Assembly (NCBI RefSeq): GCF_000169375.1
Contig: NZ_AAXY01000003.1
Location: 62,001-126,000, forward strand
DNA from: Marinobacter sp. ELB17
GTDB taxonomy: Bacteria > Pseudomonadota > Gammaproteobacteria > Pseudomonadales > Oleiphilaceae
Reading direction: 5' to 3'
Length of the DNA: 64,000 bases
In this document: positions 56,002-64,000 of the stretch, in pieces
How positions within the stretch are numbered: the stretch's first letter is position 1
Layout of the letters: the number at the start of each line of letters is the position of its first letter
The notes under the pieces: generated by a model
Database searches by the model: none
What the model was told of the DNA's origin: nothing
The model's input: the letters and a program-made list of their open reading frames with translations, nothing else
Made by a program: the position numbers and the translations under genes

Positions 56002-58323
56002 TTATACAGTGTGCCAAGTTTGGGTTTCCGCTTCAAACTCAGCAACCCCCACCGCAACAAGCGATTGCAGGCCCTCCTCCACAGACTTTCTGGGCTTCCG
56101 CTTGAACATTTCTGCCAGGCTGTCCGTGGTGTGCGACCGTTCGGCCAGAGCCTGTCGCAGCACTCGTAGCTGCTCGGGGATAGCTTTCGGGAAGGCAGTT
56201 TTGCCCTTGCCTGTAGCGGCTTCCGGTTTTGCTGCGGTTTCCTTGGGTGCGATGTCTACTTCCTGTTGGATAACATCTGGTGCCTGGTAATTTGGTCGAA
56301 GCCAACGGACAACCCCTTGAGCTTCTTCCTGGGCACGCTGTTTGTTGAGTGCCACCAACCGCATCAACAGTTCTTCCTCAGCCTCGGCCTGGTCGGCCGG
56401 TTTATCCGATAGGGGCGTTGTCGCGCCGGGCTGGCCAACTAGTTTTTCGGCCAAGTCTGGCCAGCCATAGGCCTCGAAAACAGCGCGATCCAGGTCGTCG
56501 TGAAGTTCCCGGAGGACGGAAAGCAGGCCTTGTTGATGGATAGTCTTGTCTTTAATGGTAAGTTCCTCGTCAGCCCTGAGCTTTTCAATAACGTTGTACA
56601 TACCAGTTAGGGTTAGACGGGGGTGCTCAGATTGTTGACGCTCTCTATGATCTCCGATTTTTTCTGCAATATGGGAAATTTTCGATTCAGTTTCTGAATT
56701 TGAAATAAGAAACGGGAATGTCTCGAAGCAGCGAGTTTTGTTATAGCGGGGATCATTTCCGACTCCGAGCCGCCCCCCTGCGAAGAATGCCCATAATGAG
56801 TGTATTCTGGAACTTAAAACCCCGAAATGCTGAGCAGTGGGAAGGGAGAACATAACGGTTGTGCTATCACAAATTGTCTTGGAATCAACCCACATGAAGA
56901 TTCTGTGTTTTGCGGTCAAAGAGGTGGCGATAGCTCTAAGGGTATTTTTTAATGATTTTCTAAAACCATCCCTTGTTCTGGCATATATCCACCATGCCTC
57001 CCTCAAGGAAGCTACGCTGTTTTGTTCTCGTTCGGGCTTTACTCGGTCTAATACCCATTGATAAATATCTGGATATTGCCCTTGTAGCTGACTCAGATTG
57101 AGCCCAAAAGCGTCTATAGCCCATAGCCTTCGAGGGCTTTGAGTAATATCTTTTCCGCTAAGCATTGGCTTGATCACCGACAAAGGCCGGGATTTTGATA
57201 ATAGAATTTTTTGCGCTTCAGTTATTGTGAAACCTTTTCCTGTTAACTGATAACCAACACTCGATACATCTTCGTTGGCTTGGAGTATTTCAGTTTTTCC
57301 TGGGTCAACTCCAATACTTAGATTTGGCGTAATCAGTCCACGTTTGGAGTTCAGCACAACCCTATATTCGTTCTCTCCTGATTTTTCTTCCTTAACAACC
57401 CTTGCAACTTCTCCGTCACTACCATCAGATCCGACTCCAATTAGACTTACCCTCACTGCGGCCCCGTCTGAACTATCGACCCAAGGGTGATCAGGAATTA
57501 CATACTTAATGGCTAGATTCGAGTATTTATAGAGATAGAATTCCACTACCTTTCTAGAAAAGGTCTGCCGTAGGCTGTTTGTGGTTATAAGACCAAAGCG
57601 TTCCGTGCTGCCATTTCCAACATATTCTGCAGAACGAGCCCACCAATACATAACATAGTCCGCATGCTCGGGAATATCAGAGTACACACCTCGCAAGGCT
57701 TGCAAATAACCATCACCTAAGGCGGACCTGATTCGCCGGGCACCAATGTAAGGAGGGTTGCCCACTATATACTCGGCTTCTGGCCATTCGGCCCTGCGAG
57801 GATTGTGATAGCGGTAGACAGTAGCTCGCCCTGATTCATCGGGGATCAACTCGCCCGTAATCGAGCTGACCTTCATGCTGATGCTATCCCAGATCGTCAC
57901 CGGATCACCGTTGTCATCCAGCTCCGGTTCTCGGCTGTCGTATTCGATCAGGGCATCCCGGCATTCGATGTTTTTGAAGTCTCGGAGGATCGGCTCTGGG
58001 AGGTCCAGGCGATCGTTAAGACGGTAATGCCACTGCAGGTAGCCGATCCAAAGAACGAGTTCAGCAATCTGGGCGGCCCGGGGGTTGATCTCCAGCCCAA
58101 GGAATTGGTGAGGATCGACGGTTAGCCCTTCACTTTCCAGGACACCCTGGCCCTGTGTCAGCTCGGAGAGAAACCCGAGAACTTCACCTTCCAGTCGCTT
58201 CATGTGTTCCAGGGCCACATAAAGGAAGTTAGCGCTGCCGCAGCACCCGTAACATTCACTACTGGTGACATTGGCTTCAGGCCATGATTTATCTGCATTG
58301 TAGTCGATTCCCAAGTTGTCCAT
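56002..58323 (-). CDS. 5'-truncated class I DNA methyltransferase with degenerate SAM motif
   Basis: 773 aa. The catalytic motif IV is intact (AEYIVGNPPYIGARR, an N6-adenine type NPPY), and target-recognition and C-terminal winged-helix regions (TTDSLAEMFKRKPRKSVEEGL) follow. The SAM motif that should read DPACGSGNFLYVALEH is YGCCGSANFLYVALEH: the first Asp is lost and GSG has become GSA. Full-length relatives have several hundred residues before this motif; here only about 25 unrelated residues precede it. The gene is therefore probably a remnant with little or no methyltransferase activity. It starts 103 bp after hsdR, behind two overlapping inverted repeats. Confidence 0.8.
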   Translation of the reverse strand: MDNLGIDYNADKSWPEANVTSSECYGCCGSANFLYVALEHMKRLEGEVLGFLSELTQGQGVLESEGLTVDPHQFLGLEINPRAAQIAELVLWIGYLQWHYRLNDRLDLPEPILRDFKNIECRDALIEYDSREPELDDNGDPVTIWDSISMKVSSITGELIPDESGRATVYRYHNPRRAEWPEAEYIVGNPPYIGARRIRSALGDGYLQALRGVYSDIPEHADYVMYWWARSAEYVGNGSTERFGLITTNSLRQTFSRKVVEFYLYKYSNLAIKYVIPDHPWVDSSDGAAVRVSLIGVGSDGSDGEVARVVKEEKSGENEYRVVLNSKRGLITPNLSIGVDPGKTEILQANEDVSSVGYQLTGKGFTITEAQKILLSKSRPLSVIKPMLSGKDITQSPRRLWAIDAFGLNLSQLQGQYPDIYQWVLDRVKPEREQNSVASLREAWWIYARTRDGFRKSLKNTLRAIATSLTAKHRIFMWVDSKTICDSTTVMFSLPTAQHFGVLSSRIHSLWAFFAGGRLGVGNDPRYNKTRCFETFPFLISNSETESKISHIAEKIGDHRERQQSEHPRLTLTGMYNVIEKLRADEELTIKDKTIHQQGLLSVLRELHDDLDRAVFEAYGWPDLAEKLVGQPGATTPLSDKPADQAEAEEELLMRLVALNKQRAQEEAQGVVRWLRPNYQAPDVIQQEVDIAPKETAAKPEAATGKGKTAFPKAIPEQLRVLRQALAERSHTTDSLAEMFKRKPRKSVEEGLQSLVAVGVAEFEAETQTWHTV

Positions 58324-58340
58324 AGCTTACCACTCTATAT

Positions 58341-58393
58341 GGTGACATTTTTCAATTTTTGTCACCACATAATCACAATCAATCAATGTGGTG
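58341..58393. promoter_or_regulatory. Two overlapping inverted repeats between hsdR and the methyltransferase gene
   Basis: Repeat 1: GGTGACA (58341-58347) with TGTCACC (58360-58366). Repeat 2: CACCACAT (58363-58370) with ATGTGGTG (58386-58393). They share CACC (58363-58366), so the two hairpins exclude each other. Either an attenuation-type RNA switch or two operators for a control protein would fit. Confidence 0.5.
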
Positions 58394-58426
58394 TAACCCG
58401 ATAATAAGTACTGCTTTGTCCATTTA

Positions 58427-61400
58427 TTAAACTTTCCCACCCACACCTTTAAACTTCTCCACAAACGCGGCGATCTTTTGAAACACACTCTGTTTCTTGG
58501 TGAGGTATTGCGGATTTAACGGGCTCATCTTGGGCAGAATGGTATTAAGCTCAGTTCCTGCGTCGCTGGCGTACTCCCGTTTGAGCGAGGTGGTGATATA
58601 GCGTCGAGCTTCTTCAGCATTCAGGCTTTCTGCGTTGATCAGCTCCTCGGCTTCTCGTTGCTGCTCAACTTGGGCGAAGGAAAAGAATGCTTCAATCACG
58701 CTGGACTTTTCGCCAATCTGATCCAGGTCGGTTTGATTGATGAAATCCACTAACAGGCTTTCTTTCGCGCGGTTGCCGAGGCTGGCGCGGATCACCCTGC
58801 GCACTTCGTCAACCAAATCGGCTTTGCTTTTGATTTTCTTGTTATGCTCGAAAATCAGCTCAAGAATGTAATCTAAGTTGATTTCCTGGGATTTCAGCAA
58901 GTCTATCTCGAACACCACGTCATCCCAGTCGATGGTGGATTTTTCTTTTCCTTCTGCTGATTTTTGTCGGCGCTGCCAATCGCGAATATCGTTGTAGGTA
59001 GAGCGGTAATCCTGAATCTTTCGTTCGGCTGGCAGGCGTATGGCCTGTAACTCAGCCAGTTTTTCATCATCCAAATAATGTTCTGCTTTAAACGCTTCAA
59101 CCGCTTCGGGGTCGGTCATGTCAAGGCTTTGCAGGGATTTCAGGCTGGCAAACTCATCATAGTTTTGCAGCACGTTCTCTACGCGCAGGTATTCGCCAAA
59201 GAGTTTGGCAAAGTCTTTTTTATCGGACTCTTTTTCAATGGCGGGCGGATCAGGAAAGCGTTGCTCTAGCTCGCTCACCACATCCATAAAGCCGCGTCTG
59301 GCTTCACCGGTCACCACATCGGTAAAGCCTTCCATGTATTCCTTGTAGCTCTTTTCTAGCACCACGTTTCTGGTGTTTTTATCGCCAAATAGGGTGATAG
59401 CATCCACGGTTGCCATTTCCAGATCTCGGAATGTGACAATATTACCGAAGGTTTTGGTGGCGTCATAAATGCGGTTGGTGCGCGAAAAGGCTTGCATCAA
59501 ACCGTGATAACGCAGGTTTTTGTCCACAAACAGAGTATTGAGCGTAGGGGCATCAAAGCCGGTGAGGAACATTCCCACCACTATAAGCAAATCGATTTCC
59601 TTGGTTTTCACCCGCTTGGCCAAATCACGGTAGTAATTCTGGAAGCCGTTGCTATCGACACTAAAGTTGGTTTTAAAGAAGGCGTTGTAATCGCCTATCG
59701 CCGCGTTTAAAAACTCTTTGGCGCTGCTATTCATGGCTGAGACATCAAAGCTTTCGTCCAGAATATCACCCACCGCATCCTGCTCTTCATTGGCAGCAAA
59801 TGAGAATATGGTGGCGATTTTCAGAGGCTTTTCCTTGTTTTTATATAAAGGGTCGGCCTGCAACTTATTCAGCGACTCATAATAGAGTTTAGCTGCATCC
59901 ACACTGCTCACGGCGAACATAGCATTAAAGCCATTGGCGTTCGCCTGCAATCGGTGGGTCTTCTGGCGATAGTTGTTCAGAATGTACTGGGAAATTTCGC
60001 GAATGCGCTCTGGGTGCAATAGGGCCTCTTTGTTTTCGGCGGCAGATAGTTTTTCCTCATCCTGTTCAGTTTCAATAGCCTTAAATTTGTGGCGCACATC
60101 GTTATAGTCCACCTTGAACTTGAGCACTTTCTCATCGCGTATCGCGTCGGTAATCACATATGCATGCAATTCACGGCCAAATACGCTGGCGGTGGTTTCC
60201 GCACCTAAAGCGTTTAGCGGGAAGATGGGCGTGCCGGTAAAGCCAAACTGATAGAACCGTTTGAATTTCTTGTTCAGGTTTTTCTGAGCTTCACCAAACT
60301 GGCTGCGGTGGCATTCATCAAAAATAAACACCACCTGCTTGTTGTAGATGGGCAGATCGCCTTCGTTTTTCATCAGGTTGTTGAGCTTCTGAATGGTGGT
60401 GACTATGATCTTATTATCATCTTTATCCAGATTGCGCTTTAAACCTGCGGTACTGTCTGAGCCGTTCACACTGTCGGGTGAAAAGCGCTGATATTCTTTC
60501 ATAGTCTGGTAGTCAAGGTCTTTTCGGTCGACCACAAAAAACACCTTGTCGACAAACGCCAGTTCTGTAGCCAAACGCGCGGCTTTAAAGCTGGTTAAGG
60601 TTTTACCAGAGCCGGTGGTATGCCAGATAAAACCGCCACTTTCCGTGTTGCTCCAGTTTTTTGCCTCATAAGTGCTTTTCACCTTCCACAAAATACGCTC
60701 GGTGGCAGCAATCTGGTAGGGGCGCATAACAAGTAATGTGCCGCTCACATCAAACACCGAATAATGCAGCAACACATTGAGCAGGGTGTTTTTCTGGAAG
60801 AAGGTGGCGGTAAAGTCTTTTAGGTCCTTAATCAGACTGTTGTCTGCCTTCGCCCAGTGCATGCTGAAGTCGAAGCTGTTTTTGTTGCGCTGGGTGGTAT
60901 TAGCAAAATAGCGGCTATCGGTGCCGTTAGAGATGACAAACAACTGCAAGTACTTATACAGCGAATCCTCGCTGTTAAAGCTTTCTTTGCTGTAACGATG
61001 CACCTGGTTAAAGGCTTCACGAATGGCTACGCCACGCTTTTTCAGCTCGATTTGTACCAGCGGTAAGCCGTTCACCAGAATAGTCACATCATAACGATTG
61101 GCATGGCTGCCGGTTTGTTCAAACTGTTTGATCACCTGCACTTTGTTGCGGGTGATGTTGTTTTTATCAAGCAGATAGATGTTTTGAATGCGGCCATCGT
61201 CAAACACAAAGTCGTGAATATAGTCATCGTGGATCTTGCGGGTTTTATCCAGGATGGTGTCGCTAGGTTTGTCCAGATAAGTCTCCACAAAACGTCGCCA
61301 CTCACCCTCGGAAAATTGCACATTATTCAGGGTTTGCAATTGCTCACGCACATTGGCCAGCATGGTTTGCGGGTTATTCAGGGCAGGCAGGTACTCATAG

Positions 61401-61540
61401 CCCTGATTTTGCAAATCCTGAATCAACTCGCGCTCTAACGCACCTTCGCTCTGGTAACTCTCGGCCACTTTCCATTCTTTGTTGTATTTATCAAGAACGA
61501 TAAAATTGTTCGATTCGGCGATGGTTTTGTAGTTGGTCAT
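58427..61540 (-). CDS. hsdR: Type I restriction endonuclease subunit R (type IC, EcoR124I-like)
   Basis: 1037 aa. N-terminal nuclease domain: [22 protein letters not shown] gives the PD-(D/E)xK centre (Asp, Glu, Lys). Then superfamily-2 helicase motor: Walker [20 protein letters not shown] (motif II), FTGTPIF (motif III), and the motif VI region [12 protein letters not shown]. The C-terminal helical part contacts the methylase core. The length matches EcoR124I HsdR. The ATG overlaps the prrC stop (ATGA at 61537-61540). Confidence 0.95.
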   Translation of the reverse strand: MTNYKTIAESNNFIVLDKYNKEWKVAESYQSEGALERELIQDLQNQGYEYLPALNNPQTMLANVREQLQTLNNVQFSEGEWRRFVETYLDKPSDTILDKTRKIHDDYIHDFVFDDGRIQNIYLLDKNNITRNKVQVIKQFEQTGSHANRYDVTILVNGLPLVQIELKKRGVAIREAFNQVHRYSKESFNSEDSLYKYLQLFVISNGTDSRYFANTTQRNKNSFDFSMHWAKADNSLIKDLKDFTATFFQKNTLLNVLLHYSVFDVSGTLLVMRPYQIAATERILWKVKSTYEAKNWSNTESGGFIWHTTGSGKTLTSFKAARLATELAFVDKVFFVVDRKDLDYQTMKEYQRFSPDSVNGSDSTAGLKRNLDKDDNKIIVTTIQKLNNLMKNEGDLPIYNKQVVFIFDECHRSQFGEAQKNLNKKFKRFYQFGFTGTPIFPLNALGAETTASVFGRELHAYVITDAIRDEKVLKFKVDYNDVRHKFKAIETEQDEEKLSAAENKEALLHPERIREISQYILNNYRQKTHRLQANANGFNAMFAVSSVDAAKLYYESLNKLQADPLYKNKEKPLKIATIFSFAANEEQDAVGDILDESFDVSAMNSSAKEFLNAAIGDYNAFFKTNFSVDSNGFQNYYRDLAKRVKTKEIDLLIVVGMFLTGFDAPTLNTLFVDKNLRYHGLMQAFSRTNRIYDATKTFGNIVTFRDLEMATVDAITLFGDKNTRNVVLEKSYKEYMEGFTDVVTGEARRGFMDVVSELEQRFPDPPAIEKESDKKDFAKLFGEYLRVENVLQNYDEFASLKSLQSLDMTDPEAVEAFKAEHYLDDEKLAELQAIRLPAERKIQDYRSTYNDIRDWQRRQKSAEGKEKSTIDWDDVVFEIDLLKSQEINLDYILELIFEHNKKIKSKADLVDEVRRVIRASLGNRAKESLLVDFINQTDLDQIGEKSSVIEAFFSFAQVEQQREAEELINAESLNAEEARRYITTSLKREYASDAGTELNTILPKMSPLNPQYLTKKQSVFQKIAAFVEKFKGVGGKV

Positions 61541-62826
61541 TGTGCTTCCTGATTCCTGAAATCATAGGTTTCAATCAAATATTTTACTAAAACATCCAGT
61601 TTCTCTTTGTCTTTATCTTCAATATCTGCGACTTCTTCGCCTGCATGGGCAGAGTGGCTGGATAGATTAAGAATTCGTTTGGCAAATGGATCGGGTTTAC
61701 CTTCTGCTGTTTTCGGCAATAGCGCAGGCCAGTAGTTGTAACCCAAAAATGTTGCCATCTTCTCCAAGATATTCCGGATAAAGTTGAAGTGATACTTTCT
61801 GATTTGACCGTTCTCTATAGCCACCTGAAGCTCAGATAAGAGAAAAAGGTGATACGAAAACGGTGAGTCTGTTGGTTGCTCTATCATCTGAAATAGGCCG
61901 TCAGCCTTCTTTTCTAACCGGTATTTCTTAAATTCTTTATTAGGGTTGTATGTTAGTTTGTATGTTTCATCAGGTTGCTTTTCATGGGCCTTGTTGCTTA
62001 GCTCATTACATAGCACGTTATAAAATAGTGGACTGTGTGTAGTAATAAAAAACTTAAGATCAGATTTACTTGACTTAACCAATCCAGCCAGGTCGACCGC
62101 CAACTCGATTAGGTGGCTATCATCAAGCGAACTTACTGGGTCATCAATAAACACGTATTCCAGTTTATCGAACTGATTATCATCACGTTTAGACGGATCT
62201 GGCTCATCCAGAATCGAAGTAACCTCTTCCAGTAACGTGTAGAAAACACTCCAGACGAAGTTACTTTCCTCGCCCTTAGATATTTTAATGCTACCAGTTC
62301 GCTCCGTTCCTCGATCGTAGGAGAACACTACTTCTGGAAAGGTTTTGGTTACAACCCGCTTTCCACCTTCATGTATTGACTTGTCTTTCTCAATGAAAGT
62401 TGGTGTCAGCTTGTCATCCGTATAGCGTTGAAAGTTTTCAATAATATTTCTATCCTGCCCTCGGTCTCTTAAAATCCAATCCGTAAACGAATTCGGCTGA
62501 ATTTTAAGTTTCGGTTCGGCATCACCTTCCAAATCGTTATCCCAATAGAACAAGTCTTCGGTAAAGGCATTGTAGTAGAGTATTTTGTTGCGTGAAAGCT
62601 CAGCTTCTTCACCTTCCTTAGGAGCGACCACCTGCTTAAATTCACGAGACAAGCGCGTTTTTCCCGAGCCATTAAATGCATAAATAAGTTGCATTTTAGG
62701 TATAGGCTTAGCGTTCTTTACTTGAGTATTATTTCTCTTTTTTTTCTTTCCCGATAATTTGACCATCATTAAATCGGTTTCGGGTGTACTTAATTTTTTG
62801 GCTATTTCAGTTAATGTATTACTCAT
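61537..62826 (-). CDS. prrC: PrrC-like anticodon nuclease linked to the type IC restriction system
   Basis: 429 aa from ATG 62826, which overlaps the hsdS stop (ATGAGTAA). An ABC-type ATPase domain: Walker [13 protein letters not shown], signature [10 protein letters not shown], Walker [15 protein letters not shown], switch His TTHSPLF. The C-terminal domain has RNILE (Arg and Glu four apart) and SSHSAH about 36-43 residues later, resembling the Arg-Glu-His active site of PrrC. PrrC cuts tRNA-Lys in the anticodon loop when phage proteins disable the partner restriction enzyme. Gene order hsdS-prrC-hsdR equals the E. coli prr locus. Target tRNA is not shown by sequence; another AAA_13-type ATPase is the alternative. 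Confidence 0.8.
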   Translation of the reverse strand: MSNTLTEIAKKLSTPETDLMMVKLSGKKKKRNNTQVKNAKPIPKMQLIYAFNGSGKTRLSREFKQVVAPKEGEEAELSRNKILYYNAFTEDLFYWDNDLEGDAEPKLKIQPNSFTDWILRDRGQDRNIIENFQRYTDDKLTPTFIEKDKSIHEGGKRVVTKTFPEVVFSYDRGTERTGSIKISKGEESNFVWSVFYTLLEEVTSILDEPDPSKRDDNQFDKLEYVFIDDPVSSLDDSHLIELAVDLAGLVKSSKSDLKFFITTHSPLFYNVLCNELSNKAHEKQPDETYKLTYNPNKEFKKYRLEKKADGLFQMIEQPTDSPFSYHLFLLSELQVAIENGQIRKYHFNFIRNILEKMATFLGYNYWPALLPKTAEGKPDPFAKRILNLSSHSAHAGEEVADIEDKDKEKLDVLVKYLIETYDFRNQEAQ

Positions 62827-63988
62827 ATCGGGCGGCGACCTTGGCATCTAGCTTTGGGAAGCTCAACAGAAAATCGCGGTAATACTCATATTGCTGTTGG
62901 CGCAATGCAATTTCACGGGGTAAGCCTTCGGTGATTGAGCTGGTTAAAGTATCGAATTTATCTAAGGTGGCGACTATACGGGCTTGAACACCTGGAGATG
63001 GGACAGGAAATTTTTTATCCTTTACCATCGGTTTGGTAAGTTGAGGAATGCCATTTTGGGGTACGTTATAAGCATCCTCTATAGTTTTCATAAAGTAGTA
63101 AGCATACTTCAAATTCAAGTCAATCTTTGGCGATAAAACTAGTAAACGCACTATAGGGAAAAATGGTTTATCTCTAAAGCTTGTCCAGCCTATCGTGCCT
63201 CGCGCAGATATTGTTAGACTTGGTTTTTCTATTTTTGCTTTATTAGTCCAACCATACAAAGACCTGTCTCCTATTCCATTAGATAAAATTGGCACATTGA
63301 ACTCTTCTGTCTCTATATTTGACAATGCTCCTTTAGGCGCGTCGCCACCTGCAAAAATATCAAACACATCATCCAACTCCTTCCACTCCACTTCCCCTTC
63401 TCCAAAACTCAACAACTGGTCGCGATAGTAGTTGTATTGTTTTTTGCGGGCGGTCAGCTCGGCGGTCAGCTCGGCGGTCAGCTCGGTGAAGGTGTCCAAA
63501 ATGCGGACGATTTCGGCTTGGATTTCTAGCGATCTTTTTGGGTTTTCTGGGCATGGGATGGAGATGGGAATTTCAACCATTTTCCCTTTAGTTAGCTTTG
63601 CTCGCCCTCCACCCGTTAAAAATGAGATGAAATTAACAATACAAAGATAGTGATATAAAAATCTTGTGTTCAGTCCAGACTTTCCACGAATAACATGAAC
63701 ATGATTATTCGCCCAAAATTTCCCGCTGACATATTGAATAGAGTAATTTTCTAGACTTGCTGAGCCGTCCTCAGCAATAAGAACATATTCGCCATCGTGA
63801 GTATGGCCATCGACATAATCCTGAATATTATTCGCACCGTAGTATGGTGTTTTTCCAGCTACACGTAGGGACGCTTTTACAGGCTTCCGTCCACTATTCG
63901 CCACCTCAACAAAGTCGTCATCCCCCAGCGCCTTCCATTCCACCTCAACGCCATCCAGCAGCTTTTTCATAGTGCTCAGCTTGCTCAT
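62819..63988 (-). CDS. hsdS: Type I restriction specificity subunit S
   Basis: 389 aa. Two target-recognition domains (about 12-150 and 205-340) each precede a conserved helix ([15 protein letters not shown] and [16 protein letters not shown]) that spaces them. Between the halves lies [12 protein letters not shown], the TAEL-type repeat known from EcoR124I, where copy number sets the DNA spacer length. The ATG is 63988; the hsdM stop may overlap or lie just upstream, outside the window. The gene is complete. Confidence 0.93.
   Translation of the reverse strand: MSKLSTMKKLLDGVEVEWKALGDDDFVEVANSGRKPVKASLRVAGKTPYYGANNIQDYVDGHTHDGEYVLIAEDGSASLENYSIQYVSGKFWANNHVHVIRGKSGLNTRFLYHYLCIVNFISFLTGGGRAKLTKGKMVEIPISIPCPENPKRSLEIQAEIVRILDTFTELTAELTAELTARKKQYNYYRDQLLSFGEGEVEWKELDDVFDIFAGGDAPKGALSNIETEEFNVPILSNGIGDRSLYGWTNKAKIEKPSLTISARGTIGWTSFRDKPFFPIVRLLVLSPKIDLNLKYAYYFMKTIEDAYNVPQNGIPQLTKPMVKDKKFPVPSPGVQARIVATLDKFDTLTSSITEGLPREIALRQQQYEYYRDFLLSFPKLDAKVAARYE
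63449..63484 (-). repeat. Three perfect 12-bp repeats in hsdS (TAEL repeats)
   Basis: GGCGGTCAGCTC (+ strand) occurs three times without interruption; the coding strand gives ELTA per unit. In EcoR124I/EcoR124II, two versus three units change recognition from an N6 to an N7 spacer. The same switch is expected here by slippage or unequal crossover. Confidence 0.92.
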
Positions 63989-64000
63989 GCCTTAACCTCT

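Overview
The window looks like chromosomal DNA of a marine gammaproteobacterium. A Marinobacter-like organism is my best guess, inferred from the gene set (PomAB-type stator, DcaP-type porin, DASH cryptochrome, RegB/RegA-like pair, many c-di-GMP proteins) and the mid-range GC content. No rRNA, tRNA or CRISPR array was seen.

Layout. (1) 0-6 kb: a branched-chain-amino-acid-type ABC importer (binding protein, two permeases, two ATPases), then a DcaP-like porin broken by one missing base, an IclR regulator and a convergent AraC regulator overlapping it by 55 bp. (2) 7.9-11.8 kb: electrophile/aldehyde defence, with glutathione-dependent formaldehyde dehydrogenase divergent from a NemR-like TetR regulator, an Old Yellow Enzyme and an SDR; matching TetR-type operators precede the regulator and the reductase. 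(3) 11.9-15.5 kb: DASH cryptochrome, a YkvA protein and a PomA/PomB stator pair. (4) 15.5-28.7 kb, minus strand: one translationally coupled run of seven genes (RND adaptor, RND pump, RND adaptor, RND pump, LolD-type ATPase, FtsX-type permease, AttH-like lipoprotein) behind a perfect 16-bp palindrome; a TonB-receptor 3' remnant lies beyond it. (5) 29.5-38.5 kb: RegB/RegA-like two-component pair, a GAF-PAS-GGDEF-EAL gene broken by an 11-bp tandem duplication and bounded by 45-bp imperfect direct repeats, a CbiM-like permease, and a persulfide-dioxygenase plus SulP pair. (6) 38.6-53.4 kb: a c-di-GMP and mobile-element cluster. It holds a Tn3-family element carrying only a transposase, an EAL remnant, a GAF-GGDEF cyclase, and a large GGDEF-EAL gene split by an IS21-family element (5-bp target duplication GCTAC) which is itself interrupted by an IS3-family element with a -1 frameshift site. 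A PAS chemoreceptor lies upstream of the split gene. (7) 53.6-64 kb: a defence island with a decayed serine recombinase, two unassigned genes (one with an Rx4H HEPN-type motif), a 5'-truncated DNA methyltransferase, and a type IC restriction locus in the order hsdS - prrC-like anticodon nuclease - hsdR; hsdM should lie just beyond the right edge.

The strongest observations are the three-level nest (IS3 in IS21 in a GGDEF-EAL gene whose frame is restored exactly on removal of the IS and one target copy), the EcoprrI-like hsd/prrC locus with three 12-bp TAEL-type repeats in hsdS, the RND-RND-ABC-lipoprotein operon, and two frameshifts that both look like loss of one C from GGGCCG.
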